Shown here: in pieces, positions 1 to 5,677 of the stretch | Position numbering within the stretch: the stretch's first letter is position 1 | Layout of the letters: every line of letters starts with the position of its first letter | Assembly (NCBI GenBank): GCA_964591665.1 | Contig: CAZQCV010000023.1 | Span: forward strand, 1-8,045 | DNA: 8,045 nt | DNA from: CAZQCV01 sp964591665 | Lineage (GTDB): Bacteria > Patescibacteriota > Minisyncoccia > Phycocordibacterales > UBA9973 | Direction of reading: 5' to 3' | Program-made: the position numbers and the translations under genes | The notes under the pieces: generated by a model | Database searches by the model: none | The model's input: only the letters and a program-made list of their open reading frames with translations | Told to the model about the DNA's origin: nothing

Positions 1-46
1 TATACTGGAGCTATTATTAGAGATAATTAAAGCTTAGCTAGTCTAG

Positions 47-379
47 AGCCTAAAAATATTAAGACCTACTGAATATATAAAAGAAGTAATAGAAAATTCA
101 AGTAAAAAAAGAGACTGTAAAAATAAAACAGTAGATTCAACAGATGACATTGTTATTATGGGCTACCCTCAAGGAAAACCAAAAAATGATATTTCATACA
201 CTACGGGAAAAATAGTTGGATACCTAGACGACTATTTCATTTCATCAGCAACTCTTACTAATGGCTATTCAGGAGGAGTAGCAGTTTCTCTGAAAGATAA
301 TTGTTTTTTAGGCACTTCTACTTCTTCAAAAAAGGATGATTTAACTAAGTCGCTCATTCTTGATATTAATAAAATTTAG
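47..379 (+). pseudogene. C-terminal remnant of a trypsin-like serine protease
   Basis: The readable protein has the hallmarks of the second half of an S1-type (trypsin/HtrA-like) peptidase: a GYPQG strand, a G-K-I-V-G turn, and the nucleophile motif N-G-Y-S-G-G followed by hydrophobic strand residues and a final F-L-G-T-S. The catalytic serine would be encoded at 269-271. The frame is open from 47, but the only ATG (158) would leave 73 aa, far too short for the two-barrel fold and lacking the catalytic His and Asp. In-frame TAGs lie at 35-37 and 44-46. Frame 1 shows a plausible continuation at 31-69 (residues S-L-A-S-L-E-P-K-N-I-K-T-Y), itself preceded by TAA at 28-30, so at least one frameshift plus a stop seem to have broken the gene. 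The nuclease gene starts 4 nt after its stop, suggesting a former operon. The family call is good; calling it broken rather than a short accessory protein is inference. Confidence 0.6.
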
Positions 380-383
380 TGAC

Positions 384-1289
384 ATGAATGATCAATTACA
401 AATTATCGAGGCAGTTCGTGAAAGAGATATTGATTTACTTATTCTTGAAGAGCTATATGCTAAAACTGGATTTGAAAAACTATTTTTAGAAGAAATTAAG
501 TATCCCAACTTTTCATTTTCAAAAGCATATAGAAGTGTAACAACAGCCGGACTTGGTGAGACTGATATTCAAGTAGAATTTACTTCTGGCAAAAAGAAAC
601 TTTTTTTGTTGATAGAAAACAAAGTTGATGCTGATTTTCAAGATGCACAATATGAAAGATATATGAAGCGAGCTGAGCTTATTTCTAGTCCTGATATTAC
701 AACTGCGGTTATTTTAGTTGCCCCTCAAGGATATATACAAAATAAAAGTGAATTTGAGTACACTCTTTCTTATGAAAAGATACGGAATTGGTTTGCTCAG
801 ACAAATGATTCTCGTTCGTGGTATAAACAAGAACTACTTCGCCTCGCAATAGATCAAGAACGTCGCGGTTATCAAGCAGTTAAAGATGAAATAGTTACTA
901 ATTTTTGGAAAGAATATTACTTGTACATAACTGAACGCATGCCTGATTCAGGAATGCCAATACCGAAAGTAAAACCAACATCTTCTTCTTTTGTATATTT
1001 TAATCCTAAATGGTTGCCACAAAACACTCGTCTTATACATAAAATGGAGAAAGGATATCTTGATTTAGAATTAAGTGGTCGTGCCTTAGAATATGATAAT
1101 TTGATTACCCAATATAATCATTTACTTAATGGTATGGAATTAGTTATAACTGGCAAATCAGTTTGTTTTCGTATAGAAGTTACACCAATATCATTTGAGC
1201 AAGATTTCAATAATCAATTAAATTCTATTGATCAAGTTATTACTGGTATTAGAGCTATTCAGTCTTTTACAATGACTGTTTTGAAATAG
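384..1289 (+). CDS. PD-(D/E)XK nuclease superfamily protein
   Basis: This 301-aa protein carries the PD-(D/E)XK signature seen in stand-alone restriction-like nucleases (the group Pfam calls PDDEXK_4): G-E-T-D-I with the metal-binding Asp at residue 61, then a hydrophobic strand ending I-E-N-K (Glu78, Lys80), then Q-Y-E-R-Y on the next helix (about 89-93). The alpha-helical N-terminus (1-45) and the V-I-L-V-A-P strand (109-114) fit the same fold. The C-terminal half (about 150-301) is not recognised. The ATG at 384 is preferred to the in-frame TTG at 360 because the latter would overlap the protease remnant by 20 nt. No Shine-Dalgarno is visible. Likely role: DNA cleavage in defence or a mobile element (inference from family and from the adjacent protease remnant). 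All catalytic residues are present, so it may be active. A terminator-like hairpin follows at 1324-1351. Confidence 0.8.
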   Translation: MNDQLQIIEAVRERDIDLLILEELYAKTGFEKLFLEEIKYPNFSFSKAYRSVTTAGLGETDIQVEFTSGKKKLFLLIENKVDADFQDAQYERYMKRAELISSPDITTAVILVAPQGYIQNKSEFEYTLSYEKIRNWFAQTNDSRSWYKQELLRLAIDQERRGYQAVKDEIVTNFWKEYYLYITERMPDSGMPIPKVKPTSSSFVYFNPKWLPQNTRLIHKMEKGYLDLELSGRALEYDNLITQYNHLLNGMELVITGKSVCFRIEVTPISFEQDFNNQLNSIDQVITGIRAIQSFTMTVLK

Positions 1290-1298
1290 TTATCCACA
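1290..1298 (+). other. Single DnaA-box-like 9-mer
   Basis: TTATCCACA, an exact match to the consensus DnaA box, begins directly after the nuclease stop codon and is followed by strongly AT-rich DNA (about 1299-1430). A partial match (TTATCCAAC) lies near 1474. A single perfect box in 8 kb can occur by chance and no dnaA, dnaN or box cluster is present, so an origin is not claimed. Confidence 0.2.
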
Positions 1299-1323
1299 CC
1301 TTGAAATAAAAATAACTTTTTAC

Positions 1324-1351
1324 AAAAAGATGCTAAAAGTAAGCTCTTTTT
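1324..1351 (+). terminator. Terminator-like hairpin after the nuclease gene
   Basis: AAAAAG (1324-1329) pairs with CTTTTT (1346-1351), and GCT (1332-1334) with AGC (1342-1344), around a small A-rich loop. The U-rich 3' arm doubles as the U-tract. The GC core is only 3 bp, so strength is doubtful. The A-rich/T-rich symmetry would work in either direction. Confidence 0.4.
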
Positions 1352-1358
1352 ATAAATC

Positions 1359-1381
1359 AAATATATCACTATGATATATTT
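1359..1381. repeat. Perfect 10-bp inverted repeat, operator-like or second terminator
   Basis: AAATATATCA (1359-1368) and TGATATATTT (1372-1381) are exact reverse complements separated by CTA. It lies 15 nt upstream of the -35 of the promoter at 1397-1426, a position suited to a dimeric regulator. It is also followed by a T-rich run, so a weak second terminator of the nuclease gene is an alternative. Confidence 0.45.
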
Positions 1382-1396
1382 TTAATATTTTTTAAT

Positions 1397-1426
1397 TTGC
1401 TTTTTATTTTTCAATTGTTCTATAAT
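1397..1426 (+). promoter_or_regulatory. Sigma70-type promoter upstream of the methyltransferase cassette
   Basis: TTGCTT (1397-1402), an 18-nt spacer and a perfect TATAAT (1421-1426) predict a transcript starting near 1433. That is 228 nt before the next start codon, so the RNA has a long leader that includes the terminator at 1575-1624. Confidence 0.6.
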
Positions 1427-1432
1427 CCAATC

Positions 1433-1624
1433 AGGATAGTAATTGATTGGTATAAGCAACTAATCTAAAATTATTATCCAACAAGCAAAAAATCGTATGA
1501 AAAAACAAGCATGTGAACGCGAGAGCGTCACTCGTTTGAATTCGTCGGTTTCTTGCATGGTGACCTTTAGGTCGAAAAGCCACTAAAGCAATTAATCTTC
1601 GGATTTATTACTTTAGTGGCTTTT
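1433..1624 (+). ncRNA. Putative small RNA or attenuated leader of the ParB-methyltransferase cassette
   Basis: The segment runs from the predicted start near 1433 to the end of a strong terminator at 1624. It contains CCAATCA/TGATTGG (arms 1427-1433 and 1444-1450), a small ACGC-GAGA-GCGT hairpin near 1516-1527, GACC-TTTA-GGTC (1562-1573) and the terminator stem. A 29-codon frame (ATG 1497 to TAA 1584-1586) ends inside the left arm of the terminator, which would suit a leader-peptide attenuator, although no ribosome-binding site is seen. It matches no RNA family I can name. It could be an independent sRNA or a conditional leader for the gene starting at 1661. Confidence 0.4.
1575..1624 (+). 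terminator. Strong intrinsic terminator with UUCG-capped stem
   Basis: A 14-nt arm AAAAGCCACTAAAG (1575-1588) pairs perfectly with CTTTAGTGGCTTTT (1611-1624). The intervening sequence forms AATC-TTCG-GATT, a stable UUCG tetraloop cap. The A-rich and T-rich flanks make it potentially bidirectional. It lies 37 nt before the methyltransferase ATG. Confidence 0.8.
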
Positions 1625-1660
1625 GCGTTCTTAAATTATAAGTTAATTTAAGAAAAAATT

Positions 1661-2983
1661 ATGTCTAACAACCTTAAAATCGAGTATGTCCCAATAGACA
1701 CACTCGTTGTGAATGAAAAGAATCCACGAAAGTGGACTAAAGAGCAAAAAGAGGCTCTGAAAGAAAGTATTATCAGATTCGGTGCTGTTGATCCAATCCT
1801 TGTAAACTCTAACGAAGAACGAAAAAATATCGTTATCGGAGGACACTTCAGGCTTGAAGTGTGTAAGGAACTTGGACATACCGAAGTACCAGTTGTATTT
1901 CTCAATCTCACTCCGGAGAAAGAAGCCGAACTCAATATTCGTCTTAATAAAAATCTCGGTGAATGGAACTTTGAGCTTCTTGCCGAATTTGATGAGTCTC
2001 TACTCTCAGAGATTGGATTCTCAAGTGAAGAACTCGACAATATTTTTTCTCTAGATGACAAAGAAGAACCATTTAATCTAGAAGAACAACTAAAAAAGTT
2101 AAACATACAAAAAATAAATGCCAAAAAGGGCGATGCGTATGAATTAGATGGTTCTCGTCTTATGGTTGGAGACTCAACCATTGAAGAAGATATGCTCAAG
2201 CTATGCGGTGGAGAAAAAGTAGATATGGTAATGACTGATCCCCCTTATCGCCTAGACTACCTTAATGGTAAAACTCGACACGGTAAACCAACAGAAGGTT
2301 TCGGCTCAAAGAAAAACAGAAAGTATCTTGAAACAGATATTTTGCCAGACGACTTTACCGAAAAATGGATGGCAAATGTATCTAAAGTAGCCAACGAAAA
2401 TTTCTCAATCATCTGTTATGAAAACTGGAAGAATATTAGAGAGATTTGGAACTGCATGGAAAAGTATTGGAAAGTCAGAAACATGATTGTCTGGCATCTG
2501 CCAAATCGTAATCAAGGGTATGCCGGTGCACACAAGTTTTTCTCCAAACATGATATTGCTATGGTTGGCACTAGTGAAAAATTTTCAGGTATGAATGAAA
2601 AAGAAGAAAAAGAACTTCTTCAAAATGAATACGAAACAGCCCTCTTTGCCATACAAGGTAAACCACACTGGGAGTCATATGGTAAAGGAAAGAAATTCTG
2701 CCCTACTGACTTCATAGAGTTTAACGCTGCAGACGAAAAGTCTTCGGGTCAGGCAATCATCTTCGGTGTAAAACCAATAGAGATACTGATTCCATATATT
2801 AAAAATCTTACCAAAAGAGGACAAATAGTACTTGAACCGTTCGCAGGAAGTGGTTCTACTCTCATCGCTTCAACCAAATTAGAGCGTCGTTGCTTCATCA
2901 TGGAAAAATCTCCAGTCTATGCTGAAGTCGTGCTTGATCGTTGGGAAAAACTCACTGGTAAAAAAAGAAAGAAGATTAACTAA
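1661..2983 (+). CDS. ParB-like N-terminal domain fused to beta-class DNA methyltransferase
   Basis: A 440-aa fusion of the type common in phages and integrated elements. Residues about 8-105 form a ParB/Srx-like domain with N-P-R (21-23), G-A-V-D-P-I-L-V (41-48) and the box V-I-G-G-H-F-R (58-64), which replaces the G-E-R-R of partition ParBs and is typical of methyltransferase-linked copies. An acidic linker follows. The methyltransferase shows motif IV D-P-P-Y (193-196) before the SAM-binding motif I F-A-G-S-G-S (394-399): beta-class order, for amino-group methylation (N6-adenine or N4-cytosine), with the specificity region between. Both catalytic motifs are intact. No cognate restriction gene is adjacent, so it is probably an orphan phage methylase that protects or marks element DNA (inference). 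Its TAA lies 3 nt before the next ATG. No Shine-Dalgarno is visible; upstream are a terminator and a distant promoter. Confidence 0.88.
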   Translation: MSNNLKIEYVPIDTLVVNEKNPRKWTKEQKEALKESIIRFGAVDPILVNSNEERKNIVIGGHFRLEVCKELGHTEVPVVFLNLTPEKEAELNIRLNKNLGEWNFELLAEFDESLLSEIGFSSEELDNIFSLDDKEEPFNLEEQLKKLNIQKINAKKGDAYELDGSRLMVGDSTIEEDMLKLCGGEKVDMVMTDPPYRLDYLNGKTRHGKPTEGFGSKKNRKYLETDILPDDFTEKWMANVSKVANENFSIICYENWKNIREIWNCMEKYWKVRNMIVWHLPNRNQGYAGAHKFFSKHDIAMVGTSEKFSGMNEKEEKELLQNEYETALFAIQGKPHWESYGKGKKFCPTDFIEFNAADEKSSGQAIIFGVKPIEILIPYIKNLTKRGQIVLEPFAGSGSTLIASTKLERRCFIMEKSPVYAEVVLDRWEKLTGKKRKKIN

Positions 2984-2986
2984 CTT

Positions 2987-3373
2987 ATGGCTACCGCAAA
3001 GACAATACAAAAACAGAAAGAGATTCTGTTGGGGCATTTGCGTAATGTACCAATAGTTGAAATGGCTATTAAAAGAGTTGGTACTTCTCGTGCGACTTTC
3101 TATCGCTGGTGCCAAGAAGACGAAGAATTTAAAGATAGTGTTGAGAAAGCCAAGGTTGATGGCGTGGAATATATCAACGATATTTCAGAATCTCAACTTA
3201 TTTCCCTTATTAAAGAAAAGAAGTACCAAGCTATTGCACTTTGGCTCAAAAATAATCACACACGATTTATGTCTGAAGAAAAGAAGGACTTACTTAATCG
3301 TACTCAGAAAAAAATTGAGTTAAATGCACAGCAAAAAGAACTTCTCAAAGAAGCTCTTGCTCACTTTAAGTAA
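2987..3373 (+). CDS. Small helix-turn-helix protein, terminase small-subunit-like
   Basis: A 128-aa basic protein. Residues about 20-42 read as a helix-turn-helix of the phage terminase-small-subunit/resolvase type, with recognition helix T-S-R-A-T-F-Y-R-W. Next comes an acidic helix (E-D-E-E-F-K-D-S-V-E-K-A) and a helix ending A-L-W-L-K-N-N-H, an arrangement seen in phBC6A51-like small terminase proteins. The C-terminal 35 residues are charged and helical and could contact the large subunit. Position supports the call: it starts 3 nt after the methyltransferase and ends 2 nt before the large terminase. It would bind the packaging-initiation site on phage DNA and regulate the ATPase. A plain DNA-binding regulator is the alternative. 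Confidence 0.7.
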   Translation: MATAKTIQKQKEILLGHLRNVPIVEMAIKRVGTSRATFYRWCQEDEEFKDSVEKAKVDGVEYINDISESQLISLIKEKKYQAIALWLKNNHTRFMSEEKKDLLNRTQKKIELNAQQKELLKEALAHFK

Positions 3374-3375
3374 CT

Positions 3376-4572
3376 ATGAAAAAGATGTCTAAAGAAGCTA
3401 TAGAGGCGGTGGTTAATGACATTGCCGTTCGTCAAGCACTTGTGTACCAAAACCACGAGGCGTTTTGTCGTATCTATCTTCAAAGACATATTACTCATGA
3501 GTTCGCATGGTTTCATAAAGAGATGTTTCGCACCACGGAAGAATACCAATACAAACTGAGTGTGTTCATGGCATTTCGAGGTTCAGGAAAATCGACTATT
3601 CTGAACCTCTCTAATGCCCTGTGGAGTATTCTAGGAAAACATCAAAAGAAATTAGTGCTCATTGTTTCAAAGACAAGACTTCAATCTCAATCTCATTTCG
3701 ATAATATAAAACAAGAGCTTGAAGAAAATGAGTTATTAAAAAACGATCTTGGTCCATTTCAAGCAAGTAAAGAAGACTTTGGTGCATACACGATTGAAAT
3801 ACCAAAATACGGAGCTAAGATTATGTGCATTGGTGCTATGCAAAATATCAGAGGATTGAAATATCGTAACCACAGACCAGACCTTATTATTTGTGACGAC
3901 ATTGAAGATATGAATTCCTTTAATGACAGAAATGATATCGATAAAATGTATAACTGGTTTATGGGAGAATTGTGGTCTATCGGGGATGAGAAAACAAACA
4001 TTGTAGTTCTTGGAAACTTACTTCACAGATCATCTATTGTAATCAGCTTATATAAAGCAATTCGTAAAAAACAAATGCCTGGTATTTTCAAGGCATACCC
4101 ACTTCTTGATGATTGTAATCGTATTTTATGGACAGCTCGATATCCAACTATTGAATCTATAAAAGAGATTGAACGAGGATTACCTAAGCCAAGAATGTAT
4201 GAAATGTATACAGTATTTGCTCGTGAGTATTTACTCGATATGTCATCTGTTCGTATCGATGAAGAGATGGAGGAAAAATTCAAAATGCCCATTACTCTTG
4301 GTGGTAACAGAGCAGAAGATTTTGAAATCACTGTACCAAGATGGGGTTTCGGTACCATCTTTCATTTTCCAGAACAAGAAGAACTTATCTATAACTTAGA
4401 GGATGACGAAGGCTATCCAAGAATAGAAATGTTTAAACAGCTTCAAGAAAAGTATATAGAGAAAGATCGAAAAATACACCCTGAGTTGTATTTCAACGAA
4501 CCAACCACAAAGAAACAAGAAACATATGGTTTTAATGATTACCCTGACAGACCAAGTAGGTATTTAATTTAG
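3376..4572 (+). CDS. Terminase large-subunit ATPase lacking the nuclease domain
   Basis: The N-terminal 290 residues match the packaging ATPase of large terminases: Walker A A-F-R-G-S-G-K-S-T (66-74), Walker B L-I-I-C-D-D-I-E-D (170-178), a coupling motif V-L-G-N-L-L-H (211-217), and F-A-R-E-Y-L-L-D (281-288), which normally precedes the RNase-H-like nuclease. Beyond about 295 the expected nuclease carboxylates are not visible. Instead there is a charged tail of about 100 aa containing L-E-D-D-E-G-Y-P-R and ending R-Y-L-I that I do not recognise. At 398 aa it is shorter than usual (roughly 450-600). The normal role is ATP-driven packaging and cutting of concatemeric phage DNA; without the nuclease, cutting should be lost. 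Either a deletion joined the ATPase to a foreign tail or this is a divergent, repurposed motor. No portal or capsid gene follows. Confidence 0.8.
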   Translation: MKKMSKEAIEAVVNDIAVRQALVYQNHEAFCRIYLQRHITHEFAWFHKEMFRTTEEYQYKLSVFMAFRGSGKSTILNLSNALWSILGKHQKKLVLIVSKTRLQSQSHFDNIKQELEENELLKNDLGPFQASKEDFGAYTIEIPKYGAKIMCIGAMQNIRGLKYRNHRPDLIICDDIEDMNSFNDRNDIDKMYNWFMGELWSIGDEKTNIVVLGNLLHRSSIVISLYKAIRKKQMPGIFKAYPLLDDCNRILWTARYPTIESIKEIERGLPKPRMYEMYTVFAREYLLDMSSVRIDEEMEEKFKMPITLGGNRAEDFEITVPRWGFGTIFHFPEQEELIYNLEDDEGYPRIEMFKQLQEKYIEKDRKIHPELYFNEPTTKKQETYGFNDYPDRPSRYLI

Positions 4573-4579
4573 AAAATTA

Positions 4580-4585
4580 TATAAT
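4580..4585 (+). promoter_or_regulatory. -10 element directly before the zinc-ribbon gene
   Basis: A perfect TATAAT (4580-4585) ends 7 nt before the ATG at 4593, so the predicted transcription start falls on or next to the start codon (leaderless mRNA). No convincing -35 is seen. It lies after the terminase stop, giving the zinc-ribbon gene its own promoter. Confidence 0.5.
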
Positions 4586-4592
4586 TGCATAT

Positions 4593-5390
4593 ATGGGATT
4601 TTTTGATTTTCTATTTGAGAAAAAAACATCAACTAACGATTTTTCAAAATCGACTTCTTTGAATGTTATTAATCAGCCAAAAGATGAGAGAAAAGCAGAG
4701 TGTCCCGCGTGTCATAAATCATTAAAGAAAATTCCTGGTGCTAAAACGAAATGTCCTCACTGTGGTGAATTTATGTATGTGAGAACCACAACAAAACAGA
4801 TTAGACTTGTTGTTACTGAAGATGAAGCAGAAAAGATAGATGAGGAATGGAGACTAGAAATGGGAACACAAGATGCGTATCTTGCAGGAGAAAAAAGATT
4901 TGTAGACAAGAAAGAAAGTCTCAAGAAAAAATTTGGTGGTAAAGAGCCGTCTGATAATGATGTACAGTGGGGTCTCTTCAATGAAGACCTTATTGAACAT
5001 ATGAAAAATATGGACTGGGGGTTATATAGAAATACTAAGTTTCAAATGGGAGACATGTTACGAAAAGAAGGTCGCCTAGAAGCTTCTCTTAAGATGTATC
5101 TAGAAGTTTGTTATTTAGATCTCAACGGTCCAAATAACTGTGGAGGTATTATGCGTGATCCAGAATTTTTAAAGGAATTTCCTCCGTTTGATCCTAGTGA
5201 TGGCAATGCCTTTCTTGCCCCTGGTGTTATTGATTTAATACAGAGAATTATGAATAAGCTCAATTTAGCGACAGAAAAGATTCATTCTATGTTTATTGAG
5301 CATAACAGTAAGCTTGAGAAATCTATGCATTTGCCGGTTTCTGCTGATCTTGCTTGGAATAAAATTGAGATTGAGCTTTTGAAAAAGTGA
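4593..5390 (+). CDS. Zinc-ribbon protein with TPR-like helices, function unknown
   Basis: 265 aa. The N-terminus M-G-F-F-D-F-L-F is hydrophobic but too short for a membrane span. A zinc ribbon follows: C-P-A-C (37-40) and C-P-H-C (54-57), 13 residues between the knuckles. Residues about 72-115 are strongly charged and helical, then comes a tryptophan-containing region (W126, W142). Residues about 143-178 (L-Y-R-N-T-K-F-Q-M-G-D-M-L, then L-E-A-S-L-K-M-Y-L-E-V) look like one TPR-style helical pair, typical of a protein-interaction scaffold. No enzyme motif is visible. Similar architectures occur as uncharacterised bacterial and mobile-element proteins. It follows the terminase by 20 nt but has its own TATAAT, so it may be a host gene or an accessory cargo gene rather than part of the packaging unit. 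The stop codon (TGA 5388-5390) is the start of an 8-nt inverted-repeat arm. Confidence 0.65.
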   Translation: MGFFDFLFEKKTSTNDFSKSTSLNVINQPKDERKAECPACHKSLKKIPGAKTKCPHCGEFMYVRTTTKQIRLVVTEDEAEKIDEEWRLEMGTQDAYLAGEKRFVDKKESLKKKFGGKEPSDNDVQWGLFNEDLIEHMKNMDWGLYRNTKFQMGDMLRKEGRLEASLKMYLEVCYLDLNGPNNCGGIMRDPEFLKEFPPFDPSDGNAFLAPGVIDLIQRIMNKLNLATEKIHSMFIEHNSKLEKSMHLPVSADLAWNKIEIELLKK

Positions 5391-5496
5391 GACACAAATT
5401 GAGTCCAATAAAAAGTGTCTCATTGTGTCTTATTTTCTATAAATAGCCATATCTCTCAATATGTAGCCTTGCGACCCACAAACCTTAATGAGACAC
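5388..5496. repeat. Cluster of TGAGACAC direct and inverted repeats
   Basis: TGAGACAC occurs at 5388-5395 and, as AATGAGACAC, at 5487-5496. The exact reverse complement GTGTCTCATT lies at 5415-5424, with a further half-site GTGTCT at 5425-5430. The 5388/5415 pair makes an 8-bp hairpin just after the zinc-ribbon stop (weak terminator, followed by TTATTTT). The 5415/5487 pair is a 10-bp match. The last copy sits where the -35 region of the next promoter should be, which fits an operator. Confidence 0.5.
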
Positions 5497-5505
5497 GGTA
5501 TTTTA

Positions 5506-5514
5506 TGCTAGAAT
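5506..5514 (+). promoter_or_regulatory. Extended -10 promoter of the candidate small RNA
   Basis: TG-C-TAGAAT (5506-5514) is a good extended -10. The position 17 nt upstream has no clear TTGACA but overlaps the TGAGACAC repeat. The predicted start is near 5521. Confidence 0.5.
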
Positions 5515-5520
5515 ATCCTT

Positions 5521-5612
5521 ACAAGGGTTGAACCTACGGGTACCATACCCGAGTACACCGCAGTAATCCTGACACGTTTGATGTATTTGCCTAAGAGATA
5601 CCCACCTAATTG
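5521..5612 (+). ncRNA. Candidate structured small RNA of about 90 nt (6S-like not excluded)
   Basis: Directly downstream of the extended -10, this non-coding segment contains a perfect hairpin CGGGTA-CCA-TACCCG (5537-5551). A possible closing pairing joins GGGT near 5525-5528 to ACCC near 5600-5603, with a large unpaired middle. It is compositionally distinct from the AT-rich flanks and has no credible reading frame. A short closing stem around a large internal bubble recalls 6S RNA, but it is shorter than typical 6S RNAs and I cannot assign it. No U-tract follows on the plus strand, only an A-run at 5613-5620, so the 3' end is approximate. It could instead be a leader of the gene at 5678, although that gene has its own -10. 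Confidence 0.4.
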
Positions 5613-5662
5613 AAAAAAAAGAAGAAATTAGACAAAAGAATATAAAGAAGATTATTGATTTT

Positions 5663-5671
5663 TGTTAAAAT
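5663..5671 (+). promoter_or_regulatory. Extended -10 directly before the DUF6671 gene
   Basis: TG-T-TAAAAT (5663-5671) ends 6 nt before the ATG at 5678, placing the predicted transcription start at the start codon itself. No clear -35 and no Shine-Dalgarno are visible. It predicts a leaderless mRNA. Confidence 0.45.
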
Positions 5672-5677
5672 AATAAT

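Noticed and set aside
360..383. TTG start for the nuclease adding 8 residues
   Set aside because: It would overlap the protease remnant, and the added residues are not part of a recognisable motif. ATG at 384 fits the operon spacing.
1497..1586. 29-aa peptide gene
   Set aside because: It has no ribosome-binding site and no recognisable family. It is mentioned only as a possible leader frame, not annotated as a CDS.
1648..2199. 183-codon minus-strand frame opposite the methyltransferase
   Set aside because: Ser-rich low-complexity translation is the antisense shadow of the plus-strand gene, which has clear ParB and methylase motifs.
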